From: Chryseobacterium sp. SSA4.19
Lineage (GTDB): Bacteria; Bacteroidota; Bacteroidia; Flavobacteriales; Weeksellaceae
Length of the DNA stretch: 36,237 nucleotides
Reading direction: 5' to 3'
Assembly: GCF_022601875.1 (NCBI RefSeq)
Contig: NZ_JAKVIP010000004.1
Span: forward strand, 1-36,237
Shown piece by piece: positions 16,083-24,065 of this stretch. The notes under the pieces are model-generated. The model searched no databases. It was not told the DNA's origin and was given only the letters and a program-made list of their open reading frames with translations. The translations under genes and the position numbers were made by a program. Each line of letters opens with the position of its first letter. The stretch's first letter is position 1.

Positions 16083-16733
16083 ATGTTTATCAAAGACTAT
16101 ATCTCAAAAGATTTTCCTTGTTTTAATCTGACTGACTCGATAGAATCAGCAAGAGACATGTTAGAAGCATTTGGATATTCTCATATTTTCATTAAAAAAT
16201 CCAATCGTTTTCTCGGAGCCATTGCAGAAGATTTTCTTTATGAAGGAGACGGCATCCTGAAAGATATTGAACACCAGATTGAGCGTTTTGCCATTCTTGA
16301 GGATAATAATATCATGGACAGCATCAGGCTGTTTTATACCTTTAGTGCTAACGTAGTTCCGGTAATCAATAAGAATGAAAAATATCTTGGATACATCAGC
16401 TGTGAAGATATCTTCCAGGACCTGTCCAAATATCCGCTCTTTTCTGAATCCGGAGCCATTTTAACGGTAGAGGTGCCTTCAAGAAAATATTCGATGACGG
16501 AGATTGCCAATATCGTGGAAAGCAATAATTCTAAATTCTACGGGGCATTCATCAGTTTTATGTCGGATGACGCCATTCATGTGACGATTAAGATCAGCAA
16601 TGAAAACCTAAGCTCTATTGATGAAACATTTGACCGGTATGATTACAGGATTGTACAGAAATATTATTCTGATGACAAATCAGATCTGTTTCAGGACAGG
16701 TTCGGTTTTTTCCAGAAATTCATAGAAATATAA
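16083..16733 (+). CDS. CBS domain-containing protein
   Basis: A 216-residue cytoplasmic protein with two CBS repeats (about residues 4-60 and 65-125) followed by an ACT-like region around 128-195 with strands such as AILTVEVPSRKYSMTEIANIVE. CBS pairs bind adenine nucleotides and act as regulatory modules. The gene is 7 bases upstream of nadK and is surely co-transcribed with it, so it may sense AMP/ATP or NAD-type nucleotides for the kinase; this link is an inference from position. No catalytic domain is present. Other partners are possible. Confidence 0.82.
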   Translation: MFIKDYISKDFPCFNLTDSIESARDMLEAFGYSHIFIKKSNRFLGAIAEDFLYEGDGILKDIEHQIERFAILEDNNIMDSIRLFYTFSANVVPVINKNEKYLGYISCEDIFQDLSKYPLFSESGAILTVEVPSRKYSMTEIANIVESNNSKFYGAFISFMSDDAIHVTIKISNENLSSIDETFDRYDYRIVQKYYSDDKSDLFQDRFGFFQKFIEI

Positions 16734-16740
16734 AATACGA

Positions 16741-17607
16741 ATGAAGGCAGCCATATATTCTCAGAAGAAAGATCTTGATACTTTTTTATATTTAAGCAAA
16801 TTTATTTCCGAGCTTGAAAACAGAGGGATAAAATCCGTTTTATATGATGAGATGGCTGAAGCGCTTCAGTTTTCAAAAATTTTCGAAACGTTTAACTGCA
16901 AACAGGATCTGCTGGATAAAGAAGTTGATCTTTTCTTCACTTTCGGAGGCGATGGCACCATTGTAAATTCTTTAACCTTTATTGAAGATCTTGAGATCCC
17001 GATCGTAGGCGTGAATACCGGCAGATTAGGATTTCTTGCCAGCTTTACGAAAGAAGAGGCCTTCAGGGAGCTGGATTCTATTTTAAAAGGTGATGTTAAG
17101 ACGAGCCGACGTTCTGTTATCCAAGTAGTTTCACCGGCACTGGAAGACTTCTTTCCCTATGCTTTAAATGATGTTACCCTTTCCAGGAAAGAAACGACCT
17201 CCATGGTAACAGTCGATTCTTATATCAATGATGAATTTTTAAATGTTTTCTGGGGCGACGGCGTTATCGTTTCTACGCCGACAGGGTCTACAGCCTATTC
17301 ATTAAGCTGTGGCGGACCGATTATTTCCCCGAATAACGAAAATTTTGTCATTACTCCCATTGCTCCTCATAACCTCAATGTAAGACCATTGGTAGTAAAC
17401 GACCGGGTTGAAATTAAGTTTAAAGTAGAGAGCAGGGTTCCTCAATATTCACTTTCGCTGGATTCAAGACTGATCCACATAGAAACAGATAAGGAGATTA
17501 TTATCAGAAAAGCAGATTTCCAGATTCTCCTTGTTCAGCCCAACAATCTGAGTTTTTATGAAACCATCCGCCAAAAGCTGCTTTGGGGCCGGGACAAAAG
17601 AAATTAG
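16741..17607 (+). CDS. nadK: NAD kinase
   Basis: A 288-residue enzyme that converts NAD to NADP with ATP. The hallmark GGDGT is at 69-73 with the catalytic Asp71, followed by VGVNTGRLGFLASF near 95-105 and TPTGSTAYSLSCGGPII near 180-196, which binds the substrate. Length and order fit the family. It is second in a two-gene unit with the CBS protein. Sits 69 bases before the aldolase gene, which has its own promoter-like sequence. Assignment is confident. Confidence 0.95.
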   Translation: MKAAIYSQKKDLDTFLYLSKFISELENRGIKSVLYDEMAEALQFSKIFETFNCKQDLLDKEVDLFFTFGGDGTIVNSLTFIEDLEIPIVGVNTGRLGFLASFTKEEAFRELDSILKGDVKTSRRSVIQVVSPALEDFFPYALNDVTLSRKETTSMVTVDSYINDEFLNVFWGDGVIVSTPTGSTAYSLSCGGPIISPNNENFVITPIAPHNLNVRPLVVNDRVEIKFKVESRVPQYSLSLDSRLIHIETDKEIIIRKADFQILLVQPNNLSFYETIRQKLLWGRDKRN

Positions 17608-17625
17608 CAATTAAGCAAAAATCAT

Positions 17626-17633
17626 TATCTTTA
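17626..17633 (+). promoter_or_regulatory. Possible -7 box of the aldolase gene
   Basis: TATCTTTA is one base off TAnnTTTG and lies 43 bases before the start codon; no -33 element is clear. Confidence 0.35.
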
Positions 17634-17676
17634 CAGGAATTTACAAATCCGAATAATTTATATTAAAAAGTAAAAC

Positions 17677-18747
17677 ATGAGCAGAATTTTCCCGGCAGGA
17701 GTTGCCACAGGTCAATTAGTTACTGATATTTTTCAGCATGCTAAAGAAAATAAATTTGCATTACCCGCAGTAAACGTAATTGGTTCCAGCAACGTTAATG
17801 CGGTAATGGAAACGGCAGCCAAACTAAACTCACCTGTTATCATTCAGTTCTCTAATGGAGGAGCTGCTTTCAATGCAGGAAAAGGATTAAGCAATGACGG
17901 ACAAAAAGCTGCTATTTTAGGAGCGATTGCCGGAGCAAAACATATTCATACGCTTGCAGAAGCTTACGGAGCCACTGTAATTCTTCATACCGATCACTGT
18001 GCAAAGAAATTATTGCCTTGGATCGACGGATTAATGGATGCAAATGAAGAATTCTTCAAACAAACCGGGAAATCACTTTATTCTTCCCATATGCTTGACC
18101 TTTCTGAGGAATCTTTAGAAGAAAACCTTGAAACGTCTGCGCAATATTTCGAGAGAATGGCTAAAATGCAGATGACTCTGGAGGTGGAAATAGGTGTTAC
18201 CGGCGGTGAAGAAGATGGTGTTGATAATTCGGATGTCGACAATTCAAAATTATATACCCAGCCTGAAGATGTAGCTTATACTTATGAAAAGCTGAAAGCC
18301 ATCTCTGAAAACTTTACCATTGCAGCAGCCTTCGGAAATGTACATGGAGTATATAAGCCAGGAAATGTAGTACTTACACCGAAAATCCTTGATAATTCCC
18401 AAAAATATGTTCAGGAGAAATTCGGGACTGCTGAAAAGCCGGTAAATTTCGTATTCCACGGAGGTTCAGGATCTACTTTAGAGGAAATCAGAGAAGCCAT
18501 TGATTATGGAGTTATTAAAATGAATATTGATACCGACCTTCAGTTTGCTTATACGGAAGGAATCAGAGATTATATGACGAATAATATCGATTATTTAAGA
18601 GCTCAGATCGGAAACCCAGACGGAGAAGAGAAGCCGAACAAAAAATTTTATGACCCGAGAGTCTGGGTAAGGAAAGGTGAGGAAACATTCTCTAAGAGAC
18701 TGGTTCAGGCATTTGAAGATTTAAACAACGTAAATACGCTTAAATAA
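17677..18747 (+). CDS. fbaA: Class II fructose-bisphosphate aldolase
   Basis: A 356-residue zinc enzyme that splits fructose-1,6-bisphosphate into dihydroxyacetone phosphate and glyceraldehyde-3-phosphate in glycolysis, or the reverse in gluconeogenesis. Asp106 (catalytic) and His107 (zinc) sit in HTDHCAKKLLPWIDGLMDAN. The other zinc ligands come from AAFGNVHGVYKPGNV (near His224) and VFHGGSGS (near His265). The NIDTDLQFAYTEGIRDY phosphate-binding stretch follows. It is the long E. coli FbaA type, not the short Bacillus type. It is monocistronic, with a terminator-like palindrome after it. Confidence 0.96.
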   Translation: MSRIFPAGVATGQLVTDIFQHAKENKFALPAVNVIGSSNVNAVMETAAKLNSPVIIQFSNGGAAFNAGKGLSNDGQKAAILGAIAGAKHIHTLAEAYGATVILHTDHCAKKLLPWIDGLMDANEEFFKQTGKSLYSSHMLDLSEESLEENLETSAQYFERMAKMQMTLEVEIGVTGGEEDGVDNSDVDNSKLYTQPEDVAYTYEKLKAISENFTIAAAFGNVHGVYKPGNVVLTPKILDNSQKYVQEKFGTAEKPVNFVFHGGSGSTLEEIREAIDYGVIKMNIDTDLQFAYTEGIRDYMTNNIDYLRAQIGNPDGEEKPNKKFYDPRVWVRKGEETFSKRLVQAFEDLNNVNTLK

Positions 18748-18750
18748 ATT

Positions 18751-18801
18751 ATAAATGATAAGAGATGAGCGATAACTTCACTCATCTTTTATCTTTTATC
18801 A
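18751..18801. terminator. Palindromic repeat acting as aldolase terminator
   Basis: A 13-pair stem (18757-18769 with 18781-18793, one wobble pair) with an 11-base loop, then TTTTATCAT. The outer ATGATA and TATCAT also pair. It resembles the palindromic element at 5083-5143. Confidence 0.65.
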
Positions 18802-18819
18802 TACATCAATTATAAAGAT

Positions 18820-19674
18820 ATGGCATTCGAGTGGTTTAAAAGAAAAGCACAAAATATTACGACATCTACTGATGAGAAGAAAGACGTTCCCAAAGGTCTT
18901 TGGCATCAGACTCCTTCCGGAAAAATTGTTGAAAATGACGAATTAAAGAGAAATAACTATGTTTCTCCTGAAGACGGATTTCATGTAAGAATAGGAAGTG
19001 CAGAATTTTTTGATATCCTTTTTGATGAAGGTAAATTCACTGAACTGGATGCGAATGTTGAAAGTATTGACATACTGGGGTTTAAAGATACAAAACCTTA
19101 TGCAGACCGTCTCAAAGAAGTAAAGGCAAAGACAAAACTTACGGACTCTATCCGAAATGCGGTAGGAACCGTAAAAGGAACCGAAATGGTGGTTTCGTGC
19201 ATGGACTTTGCTTTCATCGGAGGCTCACTGGGTTCCGTAATGGGTGAAAAAATCAGGAGAGCTATTGATTACTGTATAAAAAAGAAGCTCCCTTATATGA
19301 TTATCTGTCAGTCCGGTGGAGCAAGAATGCAGGAAGCAACCTATTCATTAATGCAGCTCGCAAAAGTTCAGGCTAAACTGGCACAGCTTTCTGAAGCAGG
19401 ACTTTTATACATCGCTTATCTTTGTGACCCTACATTTGGAGGAATCACGGCTTCTTTCGCCATGACAGCGGATATCATTATGGCTGAGCCTAAGGCATTA
19501 ATCGGATTTGCAGGCCCAAGAGTGATCCGTGAAACGATCGGCCGGGATTTACCGGAAGGATTCCAGACTTCAGAATTTCTCCAGGAAAAAGGATTTGTGG
19601 ATTTTATTGTCAAAAGGACGGAAATCCGGGATACCGTTTCTAAAACAGTCAATTTATTAACTGTTAAAGCTTAA
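18820..19674 (+). CDS. accD: Acetyl-CoA carboxylase carboxyltransferase beta, no zinc ribbon
   Basis: A 284-residue beta subunit of the carboxyltransferase that makes malonyl-CoA, the first step of fatty-acid synthesis, together with AccA. The crotonase-like core is normal: [30 protein letters not shown] and [21 protein letters not shown]. The N-terminal KKDVPKGLW leads into what is normally a four-cysteine zinc ribbon (CxxC...CPKC), but here the positions are Thr31, Gly34, Ser49 and Asp52, so zinc binding is lost while the surrounding pattern ([18 protein letters not shown]) is kept. Identity is not in doubt. accA is not in the window. Confidence 0.94.
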   Translation: MAFEWFKRKAQNITTSTDEKKDVPKGLWHQTPSGKIVENDELKRNNYVSPEDGFHVRIGSAEFFDILFDEGKFTELDANVESIDILGFKDTKPYADRLKEVKAKTKLTDSIRNAVGTVKGTEMVVSCMDFAFIGGSLGSVMGEKIRRAIDYCIKKKLPYMIICQSGGARMQEATYSLMQLAKVQAKLAQLSEAGLLYIAYLCDPTFGGITASFAMTADIIMAEPKALIGFAGPRVIRETIGRDLPEGFQTSEFLQEKGFVDFIVKRTEIRDTVSKTVNLLTVKA

Positions 19675-19695
19675 ACTTTATAACAAAATACAATC

Positions 19696-19725
19696 ATCTC
19701 TCTCTTATTGGGGAGAGATTTTTAT
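19696..19725 (+). terminator. Terminator after accD
   Basis: ATCTCTC at 19696-19702 pairs with GAGAGAT at 19713-19719 (slippage of the CT run allows alternatives), followed by TTTTTATT. The next gene's first ATG is at 19728, directly after the tail. Confidence 0.65.
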
Positions 19726-19727
19726 TG

Positions 19728-20240
19728 ATGAGAACTTTCAGAATATTCTTCAATATCATCCGGAGCATGAGCTTGAAAAAGATCATGCGGCTTTTATCGC
19801 TGGTTCTACCCCATCCTCTTTTTTCTTTGTTGAGTTTTTATGCTACGCTTAAGGCCTACACCATCGCCCAGAAGAAATTTCCGGAAACAGCATCTACCAA
19901 TGGTATCGGAAATTCATTCAGGCATGCGCTCTGGTGCTGCTTTATCATGATGTACTGCTGTAAGGTTTCATCACCTGAAAAAGCCCTTGCATTCTGCAAA
20001 AGAATCACGGACCTTCATGAAGAACTCTTTCCCAACAAGCCATTAGAGACCAAGATGGATCTCCATAACAATAAGATAGGAATGGATTATTTTATGGAGA
20101 TGCTTAAAGGCGTTCACCGTCAGTTTTTTGAAAAGAGTTTTTTTATAGACGGCCTGGAGAAAAAAATGAAAGATGCCAAAGTACTGAAGAGTAAGGATGA
20201 TGATTTTGAAGGTTTTCTGGTATATCTGGATGAGAAATAG
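19728..20240 (+). CDS. DUF6973-like hypothetical protein
   Basis: A 170-residue protein with a hydrophobic N-terminal third (about residues 5-50) and a conserved NGIGNSFRHALWCCFIMMY block, then TDLHEELFP and KMDLHNNKIGMDYFM. The FRHALW / HE / MDLHNN pattern with spaced histidines is that of DUF6973-type proteins, which suggests a metal or small-molecule site; this is inference. The family name is a recollection. The ATG at 19728 lies in the tail of the accD terminator; Met at 19767 is an alternative start. The promoter is not obvious, so expression by read-through is possible. Confidence 0.7.
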   Translation: MRTFRIFFNIIRSMSLKKIMRLLSLVLPHPLFSLLSFYATLKAYTIAQKKFPETASTNGIGNSFRHALWCCFIMMYCCKVSSPEKALAFCKRITDLHEELFPNKPLETKMDLHNNKIGMDYFMEMLKGVHRQFFEKSFFIDGLEKKMKDAKVLKSKDDDFEGFLVYLDEK

Positions 20241-20571
20241 CTTATCTCTGCAGACACGAGATTCAGATTTAAGTTTACTGAGTTGAATTTTTTTATAAAT
20301 CATTCCCTAAGCTTTGATAGCCATTAATTTATAATCTGTTATTTCTTATCTTATCCTTTCTAATTGAGATCGGCCGTTTCATAAAACGACATCCTCCTAG
20401 CCCTGATAGAAACGGTTACCCCGCAGCAAGAAGAGGACAATGCACCGGAGCGAGGAGTAAAAGTGGATAGCAGGAAACAGCTCCTTAAAAATATGAATCT
20501 TTAAAAACCACTCCCGCATCTTTGTAATATGAAGTTTTTTCAATAAGTTTAAACAATTATAATTCAACCGG
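20241..20571. other. Intergenic region with a structured element
   Basis: 331 bases between the DUF6973-like gene and the gate-domain transporter. It holds the folded element at 20399-20485 and, at 20517-20524, CATCTTTG, one base off TAnnTTTG and suitable as the -7 box of the gene at 20572. The first 150 bases are AT-rich and featureless. Confidence 0.55.
20399..20485 (+). ncRNA. Structured intergenic RNA-like element (flavobacterial repeat)
   Basis: Begins AGCCCTGATAGAA and ends GTGGATAGCAGG-AAACAGCTCC. These ends match a motif I recall seeing repeatedly between genes in Chryseobacterium and Flavobacterium. AGC/GCT and CCTG/CAGG can pair at the outside, separated by an internal loop, and TTAC-CCC-GC / GCGAGGAGTAA pair in the interior around a variable loop of about 26 bases. 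It may correspond to the Flavo-1 motif (Rfam), but I cannot check that. It lies 87 bases before the start of the gate-domain gene in the same direction. It could be a leader, a small RNA or a mobile palindromic repeat. Confidence 0.45.
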
Positions 20572-21975
20572 ATGGTCCTCAGCAGAATTTGGTCGGCATT
20601 CATCATTATTGCCATTGCCATTGCCAGTATAAAATACGTTTCATCAAGCCATTACAGAACCATATTTAATGACATGGTTGTAGGGAAAAGCGGTGACACG
20701 GTACAGATTGCGGTACAGAACATAAACAATTTATCCCCTGCTGTACGTGACAGCCTGATGAAAAAGCCTGATTTTGCAGACAGCCGGATCCATTATAAAA
20801 CAGATTCTTTAAAGCAGGACGTAAAAATCTACCGGGTACAGGAAGCAGACGGCGTGATCGGAACTTCTGAAACGGCCGTGAAAATATGTTTAGGGCTGAT
20901 TGGAATTATGACTCTTTTTATGGGATTTATGAGTATTGCTGAAAAAGCAGGTGGTATTAATCTTTTAAGCAGGCTGATACAACCTTTTTTTTCAAGATTA
21001 TTTCCTGATATTCCTAAAAACCATCCCGCTTTCGGGCATATGCTGATGAATTTCAGTGCAAACCTTCTGGGTCTTGATAATGCCGCCACCCCTTTCGGAT
21101 TAAAAGCCATGGAAAGCCTGCAGTCTCTCAATCCGAATAAAGATACGGCAAGCAATTCACAGATTATGTTTCTATGTCTCCATGCCGGCGGCATGACACT
21201 GATCCCGGTTTCCATTATTGCAATTCGTGCTTCTATGGGTTCCAAAACGCCGACAGATATTTTCCTCCCTTGTATGATCGCCACCTTTGCGGCAACTTTG
21301 GCCGCTATGATCATCGTCTCTTTATATCAGAAAATCAACCTGTTAAAACCTATCGTTATTGCTTATGTAGGTGGAATTTCTTCTATTATCGCTTTATTGG
21401 TGCTTTACCTGGTACAGCTAAGCAAAGATGAGCTGGATGATTTCAGTAAAGTTTTAAGCAATGGATTAATCTTATTTATTTTCTTATCGATCATTCTGGG
21501 AGCGGTTTATAAAAAAATTAATGTTTTTGATGCCTTTGTGGAAGGGGCAAAAGAAGGCTTCTGGACCTGTGTGAAAATTATTCCTTATCTGGTCGGTATG
21601 CTTATCGCTATTTCTTTATTAAGAACTTCAGGAGTTTTTGATGTGATTATTGATGGGATGAAATGGGTTGCTTATTCCGCTAACCTGGATTCAAGATTTG
21701 TGGATGGGTTACCGACCGCTTTGATCAAACCTCTGTCCGGTTCCGGAGCCAGAGGAATGATGGTGGATACGATGGCTACTTTCGGGGCAGACAGCTTCCA
21801 GGGCAAACTGGCAGCTGTGCTTCAGGGAAGTTCAGATACGACATTTTATGTAATTGCAGTTTATTTTGGGGCTGTAGCCGTGAAAAATACAAGATATATC
21901 GTTGTTGCTATGCTATTGGCGGATTTAGTTGGAGTAATTACGGCTATTGGCCTGGCATATTTATTTTTTGCTTAA
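20572..21975 (+). CDS. Fused SpmA/SpmB-type gate-domain membrane protein
   Basis: A 467-residue inner-membrane protein joining two nucleoside-recognition (Gate) domains. The first half (about 95-270) matches spore maturation protein A, with the GLDNAATPFGLKAMESL motif and FLCLHAGGMTLIP. The second half (about 300-465) matches SpmB, with IIPYLVGMLIAISLLRTSG and LPTALIKPLSGSGARGMM. About ten helices are predicted. A polar insert at residues 25-95 after the first helix is probably periplasmic. Bacteroidetes do not sporulate, so the role is not spore maturation; nucleoside or peptide-precursor transport has been guessed for relatives. It leads a three-gene unit. Confidence 0.88.
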   Translation: MVLSRIWSAFIIIAIAIASIKYVSSSHYRTIFNDMVVGKSGDTVQIAVQNINNLSPAVRDSLMKKPDFADSRIHYKTDSLKQDVKIYRVQEADGVIGTSETAVKICLGLIGIMTLFMGFMSIAEKAGGINLLSRLIQPFFSRLFPDIPKNHPAFGHMLMNFSANLLGLDNAATPFGLKAMESLQSLNPNKDTASNSQIMFLCLHAGGMTLIPVSIIAIRASMGSKTPTDIFLPCMIATFAATLAAMIIVSLYQKINLLKPIVIAYVGGISSIIALLVLYLVQLSKDELDDFSKVLSNGLILFIFLSIILGAVYKKINVFDAFVEGAKEGFWTCVKIIPYLVGMLIAISLLRTSGVFDVIIDGMKWVAYSANLDSRFVDGLPTALIKPLSGSGARGMMVDTMATFGADSFQGKLAAVLQGSSDTTFYVIAVYFGAVAVKNTRYIVVAMLLADLVGVITAIGLAYLFFA

Positions 21976-21984
21976 TGTAAACAG

Positions 21985-22722
21985 ATGAAAGCTTACATTC
22001 AGACTGATAAAAACGGTGAGTTCTATAACGTCAATGCCTTTGTTGCTTTTGAAGGCTTCAGGAACTTTGGTTATGAAATCGTAAAATTTGTCGATGCAGA
22101 CGAAATATCAGATCAAAATCCCGAACATATTATCGTCGGAGGAATTGGGAATGTTAGAAAGAGACTCCAGAATTTAGATATCTTCCGTCCTGATAAAGAA
22201 ATCGATTATCCGGAAGAATTAATGCCTTTCCTGAAAAGAAAAATTTGGGAATCAACGGTCGATCAGATTTTTGCAGAAAAAAGCAACCGGAACATCTTCA
22301 TCAAGCCCAAAAAGGAAACCAAACTGTTTGCAGGGAAAATAATACAAAATGAAATGGATTTTATCGGCTTGATTGATAGCGGTAAGAATACTGAAATCTG
22401 GTGCTCCGAACGTATGGATTTTAAAACGGAATGGCGCTGTTTTATCCGCTATAAAGAAATCCTGGACATCAGACGCTATAAAGGAAACTGGGATACCAAA
22501 ATAGATGTGGAAACAGTAAGATCGGCAGTACGCTCATTCAGCTCGCAACCTAATTCATTTGCGATGGATTTTGGTGTAAATGAAAATGGGGAAACTATTT
22601 TGGTTGAAGTTAACGACGGCCACTCCTTAGGCACGTACGGCCTTTCACCTGGTGATTACGCAAAATTTCTTTCAGCAAGATGGAGCGAGCTTACGCATAC
22701 AGAAGACTTTTTAAACTTTTAA
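21985..22722 (+). CDS. ATP-grasp domain protein (DUF4343-like)
   Basis: A 245-residue cytosolic protein with an ATP-grasp fold. A conserved Lys in NIFIKPKKETKLFAGKI (near 111), EIWCSERMDFKTEWRCFIRYKEI (near 133-155), and the metal-binding TILVEVNDGHSLGTYGLSP (near 210-228, Glu and Asn for Mg-ATP) are typical. The family joins a carboxylate to an amine or thiol using ATP; the substrates of this group are not known. It begins 9 bases after the gate-domain gene and is followed 12 bases later by the next gene, so the three are probably one transcription unit. This suggests a small-molecule pathway coupled to transport, which is an inference. Confidence 0.8.
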   Translation: MKAYIQTDKNGEFYNVNAFVAFEGFRNFGYEIVKFVDADEISDQNPEHIIVGGIGNVRKRLQNLDIFRPDKEIDYPEELMPFLKRKIWESTVDQIFAEKSNRNIFIKPKKETKLFAGKIIQNEMDFIGLIDSGKNTEIWCSERMDFKTEWRCFIRYKEILDIRRYKGNWDTKIDVETVRSAVRSFSSQPNSFAMDFGVNENGETILVEVNDGHSLGTYGLSPGDYAKFLSARWSELTHTEDFLNF

Positions 22723-22734
22723 TTAAAACGATAT

Positions 22735-23127
22735 ATGATTACTGATAAAGAATTTACATTACGGCTGATACGCCAGCTGTCTCAGGCATTGGAGAAACTG
22801 ATATTAGACAAGCCAGAAGAAAGCCTGATGCAGAAAGAACTGGATTTCGATTCTTTGATGAAAGATATTTTCAAGATGGATTTCACGGAACTATCTTCAA
22901 AATCAAAAACTGAAATTATAGAAATCGTTAATGAAAGACAGGAACGCGACCATAAAGATTACTATGAAATGCTGGGAAATCTTTTCTATTTTAAAGGTAG
23001 ATCAGAAGGCAATAGCGACTTTCTGGGCAAAGCCCAAACGTTTTATGAATTGTATCTTCAGACCAGCGGGATTTTTGCGCTTCCCGTCATTAACAGAATC
23101 AGCGAAATAAAAAAAGCACTTGAATAA
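22735..23127 (+). CDS. Hypothetical helical protein (TPR-like)
   Basis: A 130-residue, mostly helical cytosolic protein. The N-terminal half has LRLIRQLSQALEKLILDK, resembling the DUF6483 start. The C-terminal half shows YYEMLGNLFYFKGR and FYELYLQTSGIFALPVINRISEI, which look like two tetratricopeptide-type helix pairs. No catalytic motif is seen. It is last in the unit with the gate-domain protein and the ATP-grasp protein, and its stop codon lies in the loop of the terminator hairpin. Function unknown; the family name is uncertain. Confidence 0.65.
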   Translation: MITDKEFTLRLIRQLSQALEKLILDKPEESLMQKELDFDSLMKDIFKMDFTELSSKSKTEIIEIVNERQERDHKDYYEMLGNLFYFKGRSEGNSDFLGKAQTFYELYLQTSGIFALPVINRISEIKKALE

Positions 23128-23140
23128 AGTGCTTTTCTTT
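23112..23140 (+). terminator. Terminator overlapping the end of the TPR-like gene
   Basis: A ten-pair perfect stem (23112-23121 with 23127-23136, AAAAGCACTT/AAGTGCTTTT) with a five-base loop and TCTTTTAT tail. The stop codon 23125-23127 is at the loop. Confidence 0.8.
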
Positions 23141-23147
23141 TATCTGC

Positions 23148-24032
23148 TTAGAAAGTAATCTTATACGTGCCGGTGGATGAAACACTGGATTTTTCAGCTT
23201 TCACATATTTCTTAACCCAGGAAACCGCATTGGAAGTAATGCAGGGATCAGACGTTCCTCCGGATCTTCTTGCTGAAACTACATTTCCGGCTTTATCTAC
23301 AGTATACGCAACAGTAATAGTGCCGCTTGCCGTACAGTTATTAGCCGGTTGTGATCCGCCCCGGCCCATAGTTCCCGGAATAAAGCCCACAAGCCTCCTG
23401 TCTATTCCCACTTTGCTATCTCCGTTTCCGTCACCGCCTAAAGGATCTCCTGCATTTCCTATTCCTTCACCGTCACCCTGGCTTCCTGCTTTTGTACCTC
23501 TGCCTCTGATAAGGTTTCCGATAGCTGCAGTCCCTTTTCCATCACCATTACCTGTTTTAGAGTTGGCTGTTGCTGCTCCGGATTTTTTTGCTGTTTTACT
23601 GGCACTGGTACTGGCAGTTGATTTTTTATTATCTTTTGAATCCTCTTTTTTCGGAACCGTAACTTTATTGTTATTTCCTGTAATAATCTTTTCTTTAGCT
23701 TCCGATTTTTTTGTTTCAGGTTGAGGTTGAGGTTCAATAACTGTTTTTGTTTCAGGAACCGCCGTTTCTACAGGTTCTGTAGTCGGTGCTTCTGTTGATG
23801 CAGCAAGGCTCCCCGGTTGGTCTGCAGGTTCTTCTGCCCCATTTCCATTCCTGTTATCTCCGAAATTCACCAGCATCGTTGTTACTACTTCAGGTTCTTT
23901 TTCCTGCGGCTTCGGCTTCAGTTTATATAAAAAAACAAACAACAGGATCGCAGACCATATCAGGACAGAAAGCAAAGCGCTTTTTATCCGGTCTCTGTTT
24001 TGTTCATTTCTGTTTATCGTATCGCTTCTCAT
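23148..24032 (-). CDS. TonB-type energy transducer
   Basis: A 294-residue TonB-family protein. It has an N-terminal membrane anchor at about residues 18-36, a long periplasmic spacer rich in Pro, Glu, Lys, Thr and Ser (about 40-150), a glycine-rich stretch (about 150-210), and a C-terminal domain (about 225-294) with GTITVAYTVDKAGNVVSARR and a Cys pair. TonB transmits proton-motive force from ExbB-ExbD to outer-membrane receptors. The anchor lacks the SHLS-type His of E. coli TonB. It is third after exbB and exbD. The C-terminus is more TolA/TonB-like than a classical iron TonB; the receptor is unknown. Confidence 0.85.
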   Translation of the reverse strand: MRSDTINRNEQNRDRIKSALLSVLIWSAILLFVFLYKLKPKPQEKEPEVVTTMLVNFGDNRNGNGAEEPADQPGSLAASTEAPTTEPVETAVPETKTVIEPQPQPETKKSEAKEKIITGNNNKVTVPKKEDSKDNKKSTASTSASKTAKKSGAATANSKTGNGDGKGTAAIGNLIRGRGTKAGSQGDGEGIGNAGDPLGGDGNGDSKVGIDRRLVGFIPGTMGRGGSQPANNCTASGTITVAYTVDKAGNVVSARRSGGTSDPCITSNAVSWVKKYVKAEKSSVSSTGTYKITF

Positions 24033-24065
24033 CCTTTACATGATCTACCTGAATATTAGGATAAA

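Noticed and set aside
20397..20621. A 74-codon minus-strand frame over the structured element
   Set aside because: It lies on the folded element and the start of the transporter gene, with no resemblance to a protein family.
20829..21314. A 161-codon minus-strand frame inside the SpmA/SpmB fusion gene
   Set aside because: The plus-strand protein is clearly recognised, and this antisense frame shows no motif.
23167..23724. A 185-codon open frame on the plus strand, antisense to the tonB-like gene
   Set aside because: It is a shadow of the low-complexity Pro/Gly/Lys-rich gene, with a proline- and leucine-rich sequence typical of such antisense frames and no family resemblance.
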